From: Setoptus koraiensis
Lineage: Eukaryota > Arthropoda
DNA: 64,000 bases
Direction of reading: 5' to 3'
NCBI GenBank assembly: GCA_048013815.1
Contig: CM106585.1
Span: forward strand, 13,454,001 to 13,518,000
The position numbers and the translations under genes were made by a program. Positions 13,001 to 24,624 of this stretch are shown in pieces. The notes under the pieces were generated by a model. It ran no database searches, was not told the DNA's origin, and was given only the letters and a program-made list of their open reading frames with translations. Numbering within the stretch: position 1 is the first letter of the stretch; each line of letters begins with the position of its first letter.

Positions 13001-16000
13001 TCGATGACCCGATCGATACAGATATCACCTCGGTCAGGACGACATAAAATTCAATAATAGAATTTCTGCGCCGACACTAACCAGTGTAGCGGAAAAGTGT
13101 TCTAATTGGGCATATTGCGCATCAACGGTCGCGCTGAGTGATCAAACAAAATGGCGATCCTGGTTTGACGCATCATTTTCAATCAAGCGAGGCTCCCGAG
13201 GCGAAGACGGGAGACCTCCCTTTCTAGAATGCTCCCATCGAGCGTCGTTCTGGCGGTCAGATTTAACCAGTTCGCTAGGAATGAGGAGAAAAAAATGGCG
13301 GACAACTTTTGACACTTTTGGTTCAGTTCTCAATTTTTTGACCTAAACTAACAAGTGGGGGAATGTGGCCAAGGCGAGGCACGCCGACGAATGGAAAAGA
13401 ACGACGATGGGAGACGCCGCTTGGTTTGTACTAAGCAGCATGACGATTACGAAACTCCCCGACGAAATTCCGCGACTGGAGTGTCTCCGGCCCGGCGTGG
13501 TTGAACTACTATAGGAATAGGAGGCGCAGCGATGTCTCACTCCCACAGTAGCCTTGGATAGCGCCATTGTTACTGGCTCACAAGTACATTGACATGCTGC
13601 ATTGATGGAACAATCGGTGCCGTGGCCATTGGCGAGGCATTAATTTTACGTAAACACGTTGTGCAGTTTTTTTCGTTTTATTCGATATGCGCGTATTAGA
13701 GGCTCACAAACGCGGTGTAGGGTTTCGCGTTTGCTGTGCACTGGTGCTGTGTCCAGGGTGTCGCAAATACATGAAGGCTCAGTGAACGTGTTTCGATGGT
13801 GCTGGCGATTGGCACTTGACACACATTTTCAACCAATAAGAATGGTGCGGTTTTGGGCAATAAATCAACGGATAATCAAAATTGCGCTTGCCTCTTTTTG
13901 TGAAGATTTACTCTTAAAGTTCAATAAAACGGCCTCTCTGTATGGCCATTTCACGCCAATAGCCATCACGCCAATTCTCTGTACAGCTATTCTGGTTATT
14001 CTGGGGACTATTCTCGATTAAAATAAAAGGATAATAATATTACGACTTTAAAACGAGACCGCCGAACGGACTGGGCGCACAACAACGGTCGACATGTTGT
14101 TGTTGTGCCCAAATCGACAGTTTAAAATAAGTGAAAGCAATTGAGAAAATCGGAACCCGTTTCGCTTGTGTGAAATGTCATCATCGAACGGCGTACGACA
14201 TGTAAGAACCTCAAAAGCATCACCGCTATCAATGTGCCCGCCATCAAATTTACACCGTGATCGTTACAAATCGCCTGACAAGGAATAAATCTCTTAGAAA
14301 CGATGATTCACTTTGCTAAGATTTCCTTATTATCTGATAAAATAATAATAAACACTATTTTCTCTTTATTTCTTCCTTACACCAGCCTTACAAGAGAAAA
14401 ACATTCCGAGGAATTTCTCGCAATTGCTAGTTGTCGAAGGTTTGTTGTGAACTCAAAAGTCAGGATCATGCCAATGGTCCCAACACCGCCCTGTATGTTC
14501 CGAAAATACACCCGATACATATTTACGCAATCGTTGTCCAAAATTGCATCTGTTTCTGAACACAGACACACATTCTACTCCAATAATAATCAGGCCCCAC
14601 AATGTGTTGTTGAACAATAAAACTGAGTATCTATTCACCGATGGCAACATATAATGGGTGGCATTTCAATGTGTGCGCGACCATAAACTTGGCAGGCTCC
14701 CAAAAGACAACTTATAACGCGTGAAGTACACTCCGTTGTGCAAGCCACCAAGATAGCGGAGGCTCTCGGATCAAATGGCGATCATCGCTCAAGCCTCGCA
14801 GTAAGATTGGACAGAAAAAAGATCGCGATAACTAAAGAAAGCACTGTCTAGTATCTAATAAGTTGCCTTCTTGTCGATGATAATTGTGTTTGTACATGTT
14901 TTTTTTTTCAGAGTGAACGAGTCACAGAAATAACATGGCCAATTAAGATCAAGTCTCTAGCTCAGACAAAGAGTGACAATTGTGAGAGACAATTTTCACA
15001 CTCCTAAACGACTATTGGTCATGCTAGAGGTGACTAAGCGCCTGTCAAAGGGTCGAGCAACAACAGCTAGCCTATATTGATTTGGTCAAGTTGGTACGCA
15101 CCAATGAGAATTGCACGTGCATATTCACATCAGTGGAAATAGTAATTAGATTCGTATGAAGTTAGATCATCGTCGTTTGTAGCGCAACTCGATGGACCTT
15201 AGTTGGACACTTGGAGAAATAAAGCGAAAGAGCGAGACAATTCACTGGTTAACGGCACTACTGCATTGTACAGCATTTGTGGAAGATAAGAATAATACGT
15301 GATGGTTTAGTGATCACACATCGAACGGTCAAACCGATAGATATGTAGTTGACTCATGCAAGCTACAGCTCAGATCAACAAATGAATTAAACGAGGAAAC
15401 AAGAAACAAGACACGACGACGCGAAAAACTAGCCCTTAACAACTCGCAAGTTGCGACCAATTATAACAGTTTGTTGTCATCAGGAAACTTTTGACAGTGG
15501 ACGGAATGAATCAAATGGTACCAATTTGTGAGTGCCTTCCAAGACGATACGCGCACACATACGAATAGTCCTGTTTTTCACCCTCTGAGACTTACATAAG
15601 TAAGAGGCACGAGAAAGTAGACAAGTCAGATAACAACAGTCTTCGATTGATTCAACTGATAGAGACTTAAGCTTGCTTGACGCAAGAAAGAACATATAAA
15701 CTCTGCATATAGCCTAAGTTTCTGACGGATAATCTAATTGAGTCTTTCGCTTTCTCGCTCGCTCTATCCCTCTCTTAGACACAGGCAAGAACTATGTGTA
15801 TAATCCTTATCACTATAAAGTGTTTGTGAACCATCGCAGCCGATGTATATATGAGTGTGAAAAATAGTCTCCATGCAGCGGCCCAGGCTTAGTTAAGTTG
15901 ATCATCTCGAATGAGCTTATATGTATATATAACCATTACTGGATATATATCCATGCAATAATGATCCTGCTGATGATAATCACTATAGCTGCGATGTGTT

Positions 16001-17920
16001 AGCCAATTAGGTGAGTATATGTGTCAATCACATTATTTACATTCTGCTGCCCTTCAGTAGCATTCAATTGGTCGTTATCGCAATGGTGGTTGGTAGTGCT
16101 GTTCCATAGTCTAGTATTGTTAGTCTTGAACAAACAATACTAGACCATGAATTGAGCCCTATAGTTGCTCCTCCAAACTAAACACGGCTCATATGAGATC
16201 GATAGCTATAGATAGAGGTTTAATCAACAATGATGACAGCACACACACAAAAAATATAAGAAGAAAGAAAAAAGAGGCCCCTGGATAAACAAGGAGAAAG
16301 GAGAAAAAAGTGGTGCTCGTTTTGTAAGTTATATAACAAGCAATAAATTCGCCAATAATCACCCATAGCTACTTGAATTCATCGACCAACTATGGTGATT
16401 AAGCAAACAACAGCATTTGGAAAGTGTTGCAACACCCTAACAAACTCTCTTGTCTGATTGTACATAGATATAGCTAGCAGTACATCCATCAATAGTGCCC
16501 CTGGAGTTGATCATACACAGAACCAAGAGATTGTTCTCTACTCCATACCAGAATTTATTTGCCTGAGGACAATTAGTGTGTGATATAGAGAAAGGGTGGA
16601 TTTTCTGTGCTTCATTATTTGTAGAGCGGGCTTAATTAGAGAGACCTACTATCCTTTGGTTGGGAGAGAGAGAGAGAGAGAGAGAGAGAAAGAAAGAGGG
16701 ACTGAAAGCAATAACTCACCAGTGCACTCCTAGTAAATAGAGGGTCCTATATTTCAGCATAGTAGGTTCGTGGTAATAAAGTTGGATCGTTCTCTGACGA
16801 GTTGGTTATTTTAAAACCCTGGAGATTGTTCAAAGATTGGCTCAATTGATTACTAGCCGTTATTTACTAACAAGAAAACTTCTTATCCTTATTACACCTT
16901 ATCGTAACTTTATGTTGATATAAGAATGTGAATGAAGGAGACCAACGACAGGGCTGCTGAAGCGCAATCTAGATCGAATGATTTGCTGAAACTAGCAACT
17001 TCTGCGATGGAAGAAAACTCGAATTTCGACGATACATCACGATACATAAACCCAACATATGACGACGAAGATGATGCAAGTAGTGGATGATTTTCATGCC
17101 CTTTGGCCACAAGACCACACTCGTCAGACGGATAAATTTTTGTGTGCTTCTAGGAGTCCTCCGTTTCTCTCAGAACCAAACAGCATGGGGTCCCCTGAAT
17201 CAATAGGTAACACTGCCTGAGATAACTCTCATCCATTACACTATGATTGCATGGGGGCCCGCTTTAAGCAATTGCACCATACGAAATTGCACGACAGAAC
17301 TCAGAACCAATGGGGCTAATACAGCAACTTTTGAAATTACTAAACGCTATAATCAGCCTGCCTGAGCACGGAAAGTGAGATATATTGCTAGGGGATCATA
17401 GCTCATATTATTTGAGTCCAGTATAACAGCAGTATGCCTGAATATGTGATATTATAGTTGGCTCATGTGAGTGAACGCAATGTCAGTGTTGTTGGTGGTA
17501 TCCAGTGGAAACTAACCATATGAGAAAACAATAAGAACTAAGGACAGTTGTTTGTAACGAGGTTCATTATGGCATGTTTGCCTCGTTGACTGTACTCAGT
17601 ATAATGCGTTGTGGTTAGTGTTTTTACTATAAAATTTCAACTTTTTTTCCTGTTACTATTTCTAAGCCTGCCTCCCCCGGAGTATATATATGCAATATCA
17701 CTATCAGTCATAATATCATGTAATATCATTACAATATAGCCATTGTATGGTAGTGGCTCGTAATGAAGAAAGGAGGAATTGCTTGGTCGGTTCAAAACTG
17801 CTTACGGAATGGACCCCACTGCTGCACACTAGTGAAGTCATACATCCTACTACTACTACTACTACTACTCTACAATCTGTATGGTAATGAAACTCTGCGG
17901 AGAACCCAGAAATCACAATG

Positions 17921-17956
<36 letters not shown>

Positions 17957-20900
17957 ATAAACTATACAACACTCTCACTTACGCTTGCCATATAGCTCAG
18001 GAGTTTATGAGGTTAGATATCGCCATCCCTGCGATTGTCATAATCATCATGATTGCGCAACCATCCTGTTTACATCATGTGATACATGACTATCCTAGCA
18101 TGATACAACTAAACTGGAGCTTTCAGTCCAGCGTTAAGCCAAACTGGGGCCCAGCATTAGACAGCGATGAGCGCCACCCTCTGTGCTCTGTTCTATTTCA
18201 AGCGTGCCAGCACAACAGAGAAACCAGGCCGACCTATCAACACTATATTGGTGGTAGCGCGTGGGCGCTGCTAACCCGAAGATTGATTAGATGAGATGAT
18301 GATTTTTATTTTTCCGTTTGTGATTGATCGATGTCAGCAATGCAATAACAACGTTATTTCGTTTTGCTGCCGTGTGTTTGTTCGTATTCAATTCAGTGAT
18401 ATCTTTATAGCGACAACGAGGCAGAGAGATAAACAAACAGATAAGCAGGGACGAGGATCCGACCTCTTGCGACCTAGATTGACTACTGCTACTACTGTGT
18501 GTTGTGGCTGCTAATCTGAAACTTGAAGCAGGATATATTTATAAAAATGATGACAATGGACCGCACACAACATGCAACCACAACTACAAAACTATTGACT
18601 TGTTCTGTAATGGCACGTGTTTTTTATCAAGCACGTGCTCTTGTCATTGATGAAACATAGCGATCGTAGTAGCTCAACTTGACCTCATCGTGTGGTCATC
18701 ATCTCAACAGTCTACACTATGACCACTATGATACAGCATGCATCATAACATGTTATATAACACACAAACAAGTGGGATGTTGTCGTTTATTTACTTACCT
18801 TAATTGAGCCTCTTCTGTATTTGTGCTGATCGCTATACTAGTAGTAGATACTGGTTGCTGTTTATTTTTACTATTTGCACTACCCTTAACGTCGGCCGCA
18901 TCGTCGTTACCATTGTTGCCCGTTAGTCCCCTGGCATCTGTAGTAGTAATCGCTGACGATGTCAAACCATCAGAGATAGACAATGAGGGGCTGTAGGCAC
19001 CGCCAACATCGAGAAGCCTCGATGTCGAATTACTATTATTAGCTTGGTAGTATTGATGATGTTGCGTTATCAGACTTTGTGTGTAATCCTGGCCTTCTTG
19101 GTTCTTGTCTTTTTTCTGAGTAGTTGCCGATTTGTCAGTTGTCAATTTTCTTTTCTTGTTTTTAGCTGTTCTAATAACATTAATAAGTGATTTTTCCTCT
19201 TGGTACTTTGTTGCGGTGGTTACGTTGTTAGTGTCGCTGTTACTGTATTGATTTGATTGATCGCAAAATTGCGCTTGATTATTGGACTCATTATAGTTGT
19301 CTTGGTTGTGATATGTAGGCTGGTGCGGATGATCCCGTGTGGATGATTGTATTTGTAACAAGTATTTTGATTCTCGATTGCATTGATCATAAGTCGATTG
19401 TTGTGGATTATTGCTGGCAACATTAATCGATTGGTCTGCTATTGAGTAATGATTACTTATAATATGATGATGGTTAGATGGGGCGCAAGAAGCGTTATAG
19501 TTGTTCAAATCTGTCAAGACGGTCAATTTTTGGTCCAGTTGTAGGTTTCTGTCATAACTGTAGACGACAAGGTGACATATTGACAAATGATAAATAGAAC
19601 AAATTAGTGATTGCGATTGACACACGCGCCAAGAAAGAGAGTGAGAGGTCGGAATGAACAAGCAGTGCAGCCATGATATAAAGTGTTGCAAACAGTCGCG
19701 GCAAACTAGTTGAACTAGTGGACACAATGTGGCCAAAGTCTTGAATTGAACATACTGGACACGGCGTTGCCACTACTCCCCCTCAGCCGCATTTTGTGAA
19801 CTGCTCGGTCTTAACGATAGATACACCTTCATTGGAGGTGATCAAGTTGGCCAACTGGCAGCCGAATGGCAGCAAGACTCAATCGTTATCAAAGTGACCA
19901 TCAAGCCGCAGGTGGAGAGGTGGCTGGCTTCGTAGATCATGTGAGTGGGCACAAACGTACAGACTGAGAGCGAGCGACAATTATTACATTTATTTATTTT
20001 TTGTTTTTGCATATCTACTGCTTAACTACTCTCTGTTGTATTTGAATGCAGCAACTATCCATGGACTGTGTGCACTGTTGTTGGGATCACTATCTTATTA
20101 TCTAATCTCGCACACTATAAATACACACATTAACCTTCCTCGGCCAGCCAGCCAGCATCAGTCATTTCGCTGCCGTCCAGTGACGGCCGCCTGGCTGGCT
20201 TGATGTCAAATGTCGCAAAATAATAAACAACAAGCACTGTTGCCCCGCCAACACCGGACTCTAGTCGCAACAGCAACAGCAGCGACGGCGGCAGCGGCAG
20301 CAGTAGATGAGCTTGCCAACGATTGTAGTTTGCTGGTGTGCTCAATTATGCTGGAATGTATGCAGCCGAATGGATCGACTGAAAAGATGACTTATGTGCT
20401 TATAATTAGCTCATTAGGCTAACGTGAGCAGCAGTGGGGAGGTAGAGAGAATTGAAGAGCGACTGAATTAAATCAAAATCGTTTGTGTCAAATAAGTTAC
20501 ACTGGCAACGGATGACCACCATTTGACACGACACAACAATCGTGCTCATCGGTTGTTGGTCGCCGACAAAGTTGATTCACAAAGAACCACACAAAGAACC
20601 TTTGCTTGCCACAGCAAGCTGCGCGGCACCGCTCATGCTAATTCTCTCTCTCCCTCGCTCTTGTGGGGGCAGTTAATTAATATCAAAATGAGAGATGAGA
20701 GAGGAAAAATATAAATTGTTCATTAGCGTCGTAACTTGTCGCATGCGTCGCGGCGTCGCGGCGGCGCTGCCGGCAACCCGGCCACGGCCAGTATCGAGCC
20801 GGTTGTCGATGTGGGGGAGTCAATGTTTTATGTTTCTCCATCTTATACGGGCCGGCGGCGGCAGCGGCAGCGGTTTGTTGTTACACATTACAGATGGCGA

Positions 20901-22789
20901 CATGCCATTTTTGCTCTTCCTCCTATTGCGCCCTACGTCAGCCCTGTTCGAGCGGGCATTCGCATGTTAATCTAGCGGCCAACCAACAATCAAGCATGAC
21001 TTTTTTCCGGAGGCATCTCGTTGTGGACGTTGTTCGTTGGCCGTGTTACGATTAGCGCTCATACGCATGCCACTCATTATTTGGCATCGCAAATACAAGT
21101 GGCGCGTTGACCAGTGTTTAGTTTCTGGTGTGTGTCGTGTGAAATGTAATCAAGAAAGGATAATGGTGCCGAGGGCAGCTGATTGTTCATTTGCATCATT
21201 ATAAATCAGCGGCAGAAATTCGAGAGAATCGAGAGGAACGAAGCAAGAAATTTAGTGACAATTTCCAGCCGAGCAGCAACAGATATGCGTTCATCGCTCT
21301 CGCAAACAATCACGAATCAATGGATTGACTTCGGGCAGCTGCATCTTACATCAGGCCGATGGGGCCGATGTCGCTGGCGGCGCACGCAGTTCGCGAAATT
21401 TGCGAATACTTTCAAAAGTTTGAGCACCACCGTTGCCACAACTGACCAGGCGGGCAGTTGGCGACCAGCGTACGTTGACTCGTCGGCTCAGGTGACACTC
21501 AGGTGCGCTTCGTCCGGCGCAACTTGCGGCAGAACTTGCAGCAGAACTTGCGACAAAACTTGCGGCTGAAACGAACGCGACAAATATGAAGATGGCGCGA
21601 AGAATAAAAGGAGACACCGGCGGACACCGGCGAATACCAATGATTTGATTAGGACGGCGGCCAGACGGGCGACTTGGGCCAGACACGGGCGATTAGCAGC
21701 ACGGCGCAAAACAAGACGCAATCGGCGCTTATCTTGGCGCTCTGATCTGCGAGTCAGTTCAAGGTCGCCTAACACTCACCTGAAATTGTTGTAGCTGGAC
21801 GCTGGCGACAGACAAGTGGATTTGTTGTTGTTGCTGACGGTGTTGGTGTTGTTGTCGTTGCTGTTGTTGTTGTTGTTGTTGGCGGCGCCGGCGGTTGATG
21901 CGGCCGCCAGGGCGGTGGCATAGTTTGCATGAATGTCTCTGCCGCCGGTGCTGTTGGTACAATTAGGTTTTGAGTCTGTGGTGCAAGTGGCTGTGTAATG
22001 GCTGTTATTATTGCTTGTAATTTGCTGCTCCGCTGTGTGCTGCTGCTGCTGCGGCTGATGATGATTTGTATTCATATCAGCGACAGTGTTTTGTTGCGGT
22101 GCGATATTGGCCGCCGACGACGACGATGACGCAGACGATGACGATGTTACGTAATTATTATGCTGATAGTGGCTTAGGTTGTTGTTGTTGTTGTTGCTGT
22201 TGCTGTTATTGTGCGCTATGTGATTGCCAAGATGCTGATGATGGTGGTTGTTGTCATCTTGGTATGCGTGATGACTCGCCGCCACCGCCGCCGCCGCCTG
22301 ATAGGCAGCGGCGCTATGATCGGGCGCGTTTGATGATGTCGTTGCGAACCAATTTGCAGATGATGCACCAATTTGCTGATTGTATACTGGTTGGCCTGCA
22401 GCATTGTTGTTGATGGTGCCATATGCCGCCGATTGATGCTGCTGATGGTTGTAACTAATTGATTGATGGTATTCAGGTAAATAGTGGTAATGATGCTGGT
22501 TGGCTGTGGATGTGGTTAGGTGATTATTGTTGCTGTTGTTGTTGTTGTTGTTGTAAATTGAATGTTGCTGCTGTTGAGCGGCGGCCTGGTCTGCAGCGTG
22601 CTGGCCGCCATGATAGTCGGGCTGACATTGGTGACTCAGAGCCATCATGGCCTTGGCAGCTTGCTCGTGCTGATTGGTGTGCTCGTGCTGCTGCTGCTGG
22701 TGATGATGATTGTAATATAGATGCTGTTGCGTCATAACTTTGTCTACATATGACGCATGAAGTGCAGTTGTTGTCGAACTTGTTGCCAT
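1..22789 (-). CDS. trh: trachealess/NPAS1/3-like bHLH-PAS transcription factor, six exons, 3' end outside window
   Basis: Predicted CDS is complement(join(<1..1036, 1136..1342, 1935..2342, 2481..2605, 18799..19557, 21780..22789)). All introns are GT-AG and all junction phases agree. The first about 590 residues are low-complexity (Asn, His, Gln, Ser, Ala runs). The basic-HLH follows ([17 protein letters not shown], then [16 protein letters not shown]), then PAS-A ([36 protein letters not shown]), then the class motif [13 protein letters not shown] and the start of PAS-B ([18 protein letters not shown]), where the window ends. This pattern is characteristic of Trachealess/NPAS1/3. Known family members dimerise with Tango/ARNT, bind ACGTG cores in the nucleus and, in Drosophila, specify tracheal and salivary tubes. 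The family call is firm. Membership of the two low-complexity 5' exons rests on splice sites and phase only. Upstream 5'UTR exons cannot be excluded. Confidence 0.85.
1136..1342 (-). CDS. trh: trh exon 5 (PAS-A core)
   Basis: The exon encodes [12 protein letters not shown], then [20 protein letters not shown], then [16 protein letters not shown]. This is the signature PAS-A sequence of Trh/NPAS1/3. It ends CTAG|GTGAGT in phase 1, matching exon 6. Confidence 0.93.
1935..2342 (-). CDS. trh: trh exon 4 (helix 2 and linker to PAS-A)
   Basis: The acceptor is TTTCCTAG and the donor is CAG|GTTAGT. The exon encodes [16 protein letters not shown], which is helix 2, followed by a Ser/Ala/Asn-rich linker of about 115 residues before PAS-A. 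The linker is longer than is usual for the family, from memory. Confidence 0.9.
2481..2605 (-). CDS. trh: trh exon 3 (basic region and helix 1)
   Basis: The acceptor is CCTCAATATAG and the donor is GTAAGT at 2480. The exon encodes [17 protein letters not shown] and then [20 protein letters not shown], the near-invariant basic region and first helix of the Trh/NPAS1/3 class. It lies 16.2 kb downstream of exon 2. Confidence 0.92.
5583..5675. repeat. Two successive hairpins (17-bp and 15-bp arms)
   Basis: The first stem is 5583-5599 with 5604-5620, one mismatch in 17. The second is 5643-5657 with 5661-5675, perfect, with a 3-nt loop. Both lie in the large trh intron. Confidence 0.95.
7597..7616. 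repeat. (CA)n microsatellite
   Basis: About ten CA units in the large trh intron. Confidence 0.95.
9038..9087. repeat. Two adjoining perfect hairpins
   Basis: The first has arms CTAGCCGGT (9038-9046) and 9055-9063. The second has arms GAATGTCTTATA (9063-9074) and 9076-9087 with a 1-nt loop. They share one base, so they form a tandem stem pair. Confidence 0.95.
9574..9615. repeat. 8-bp tandem repeat ACTATTGG x5.25
   Basis: Five perfect copies of ACTATTGG plus two bases, inside the large trh intron. Confidence 0.95.
10575..10597. repeat. Perfect hairpin, 9-bp arms
   Basis: GTACAATTG (10575-10583) pairs with CAATTGTAC (10589-10597) across a 5-nt loop. Confidence 0.95.
11395..11420. repeat. 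Perfect hairpin, 9-bp arms
   Basis: GATAACAGC (11395-11403) pairs with GCTGTTATC (11412-11420) across an 8-nt loop. Confidence 0.95.
16109..16145. repeat. Perfect hairpin, 13-bp arms, 11-nt loop
   Basis: Arms GTCTAGTATTGTT (16109-16121) and its exact reverse complement (16133-16145). It lies in the large trh intron and has no gene assignment. Confidence 0.95.
16663..16689. repeat. (GA)n microsatellite
   Basis: About thirteen GA units followed by degenerate GAAA units, in the large trh intron. It could be a GAGA-type factor site. Confidence 0.95.
17847..17870. repeat. (CTA)n trinucleotide repeat
   Basis: About eight CTA units in the large trh intron. Confidence 0.95.
17925..17953. repeat. 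(TA)n microsatellite
   Basis: About fourteen TA units, 55 bases beyond the CTA repeat. Confidence 0.95.
18799..19557 (-). CDS. trh: trh exon 2 (Asn/Ser/Gln-rich, putative NLS)
   Basis: The acceptor is a pyrimidine-rich stretch ending TCTACAG at 19558 and the donor is AAG|GTAAGT at 18798. The 759-bp exon keeps phase 2 at both ends, so it joins exon 1 and the bHLH exon in frame. It encodes 253 low-complexity residues with a basic cluster ([11 protein letters not shown]) that could be a nuclear localisation signal. Confidence 0.72.
19558..21779 (-). other. 2.2-kb intron of trh
   Basis: This intron lies between exons 1 and 2, with donor GTGAGT and acceptor TCTACAG. It contains (GGC)n-rich stretches near 20.75-20.88 kb and a 4x12-bp tandem repeat at 21521. 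I saw no coding exon. Confidence 0.6.
21521..21568. repeat. 12-bp tandem repeat x4
   Basis: Four diverged copies of AACTTGCGGCAG in the first trh intron. It shares the AACTTGC core that recurs elsewhere in the window. Confidence 0.9.
21780..22789 (-). CDS. trh: trh exon 1 (low-complexity N-terminus, start codon)
   Basis: The first ATG of this open frame is at 22789 ([17 protein letters not shown]). The frame stays open further upstream, but only from a TTG codon. The exon encodes runs of Asn, His, Gln, Ala and Ser, and ends in CAG followed by the donor GTGAGT at 21779. It ends in phase 2, matching the next exon. The trinucleotide-type repeats (GTT, GCT, GAT families on the plus strand) probably vary in length between individuals, which is inference. 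Confidence 0.7.
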
Positions 22790-23189
22790 TGACAATAATA
22801 ATTGACAAACAACGATCTGTTTCTGAACTGTTGAGGTGAACAATGACAACGGTGCTCTAACAATGGTGCTGCTTGCGTCAGTGTGACCCAAACTAGATGA
22901 GGATCCATCTATCTGCCGAGTGGCCCGCTGTTCTGTTTGGGTGTCGTTTCAACTTGAATAGTCCGATTTGATTTGCGGGATGCTCGTTCGGCCAGCTCGC
23001 TTGTTGAGTTCGGCTAGCTGTGCCGAATCGGTCTGTTCAATCTGAACAATCTTCAATTGTTAACTCTCACTTGTTGTTGTTGTTGTTGCTGTTGCTACTG
23101 TTTGTTTCGGCGGCTCGAAAGGGTCTATAGGTCGGCTGCTCATTCAATCATATACCTATACCATATCCGGTGCGGTTATGTAACTCAAT

Positions 23190-23207
23190 TTGTGTGTGTG
23201 TGTGTGT
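23190..23207. repeat. (TG)n microsatellite
   Basis: About nine TG units upstream of trh. Confidence 0.95.
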
Positions 23208-23430
23208 TTTTTACCGGCTGAAAGATGCCGCTGCTTTTGCTGGTTTGATAATTTTAGACGACTGACAAGTTCAATTCAGCGGCAAACTGACTACTGCTAG
23301 TGTTGCCACTTTATAACTAACAGGCCCTCAATGCACGCGCTACTGCTAACTAGCGCCAATATAACAACCGGTGCCTGTGACAGCAACTAACATCCTCCTA
23401 AATGGTTAAATGAATGGGCCTAACACGTGG

Positions 23431-23480
23431 CAGAACGCGGCAGAACGCGGCAGAACGCGGCAGAACGTGGCAGAACGGGG
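23431..23480. repeat. 10-bp tandem repeat CAGAACGCGG x5
   Basis: Five copies of CAGAACGCGG, the last two varied to CAGAACGTGG and CAGAACGGGG, directly preceded by a CACGTGG. Two ACGTG cores lie in this block. Confidence 0.95.
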
Positions 23481-23656
23481 GTGCCGATTGCGCCGACTCC
23501 GTTTAAGGGCAGCACAACATTTCAGTGGGCCTGCCAATCTGCTCTGACTGGCTGACTGTTTGTTAACTGTGCTGTCCGGCATTGGCGTTCCAGAGAACGA
23601 GTCGAGTGTTGCCTACCCAGAGACTGTGGGCCACTCTCGCTGATTCGAGATAATCA

Positions 23657-23659
<3 letters not shown>

Positions 23660-23697
<38 letters not shown>
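23660..23697. repeat. (CT)n microsatellite
   Basis: About nineteen CT units, about 870 bp upstream of the trh start codon. Confidence 0.95.
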
Positions 23698-23703
<6 letters not shown>

Positions 23704-24156
23704 ATGCTCGCAACTATCGACTGGCAGTGAAGAAGCAGCAGCAAGAATCGCCAAAAGCACAATGGGCCAACTGCGTGGCTGCACGTGCATCAACGTGTCG
23801 GCTAAGCGACAACAGTTTTGCGCCATTTTTTTCGTTTTCTCCTCTGTTGTTTGCATGTTATGTTTGCTTGCCGACTGGCTGACTGGCTGGCTGGCTGCGA
23901 TCGCTTTCGAGTGACAATATTTAATTCAATGTTTAAAGGGGCCACTGCCATCAAATGTCGCCCACGTTGTGCAGATGCCTGAATGGCATGGGTTGGCATA
24001 GGGACCAATTATCGCCACAATCAGTTTGTGTGTATGTTTGGAGCGGCGATATATAGAGTTTAATAAACATTGGCATTTATGCAAATACAATGCCAACAAC
24101 GACAGCAGATTGCAAACAGAGTTTGCGCACACTTCGCTCGCGCTTCACGTGTGCCC

Positions 24157-24179
24157 GTGTGTGTGTGTGTGTGTGTGTG
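24157..24179. repeat. (GT)n microsatellite
   Basis: About eleven GT units. Confidence 0.95.
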
Positions 24180-24624
24180 CTATATGGGTCGGGGCCATTA
24201 TATTAATATTAGCATGTCGTTGGAGCCTATATGGGGTGACACGGGTGAGCCAATCATCGGCAATCGGTGCCGCTGACACAGCTCACCAGCTCATTGCATG
24301 TTTAGCGCACCTATATTTGTGGCAGCCGCTCGCTGGCACGGACAGCCCGACAGGCGATCGATTGGAGGGGCCGACTGACAGTTGTGAGGCTGACTGACAA
24401 TTGTGAGGCCAACTGACAACGGCAAAGACAATGGGCGATCGTCGTTGCGCTTCAGTGTTTGTCGCGGCTCCGATTGTGCAGATCGGGTGTCGTGTTTGGT
24501 TCAGTTGTGTCGGCACTGGGCCGATCAATCTAAAATGCGGCAGTTAATTGCCACCGTGCACTGCTCTGCACCAAGCAGCGAGGCGCCCACATCGAGGGGC
24601 CCTGAGAGGGCTGCCGATGGCGTG

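Larger units (their letters stand above)
2606..18798 (-). other. 16.2-kb intron of trh
   Basis: I found no convincing coding exon, tRNA or transposase here. The intron holds microsatellites, short tandem repeats, many short perfect hairpins, and a GC-rich stretch around 3.2-4.7 kb with CAGCCAGC and CAACAACAA runs. AAAATGGCGG-type YY1/Pho-like words occur near 13.15 and 13.29 kb. Its length and its position in a developmental gene suggest it carries enhancers, which is inference. Confidence 0.6.

Noticed and set aside
13659-14021. 120-codon plus-strand frame in the trh intron
   Set aside because: No domain, no clear splice sites and no family match; most likely chance.
22066-22737. Plus-strand Cys-rich frames antisense to trh exon 1
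   Set aside because: Poly-Cys arises from reading the CAG/CAA repeats backwards. It is a shadow of the coding strand.
22790-22891. Upstream extension of trh exon 1 beginning MGHTDASS
   Set aside because: That first codon is TTG, not ATG. The first in-frame ATG is at 22789.
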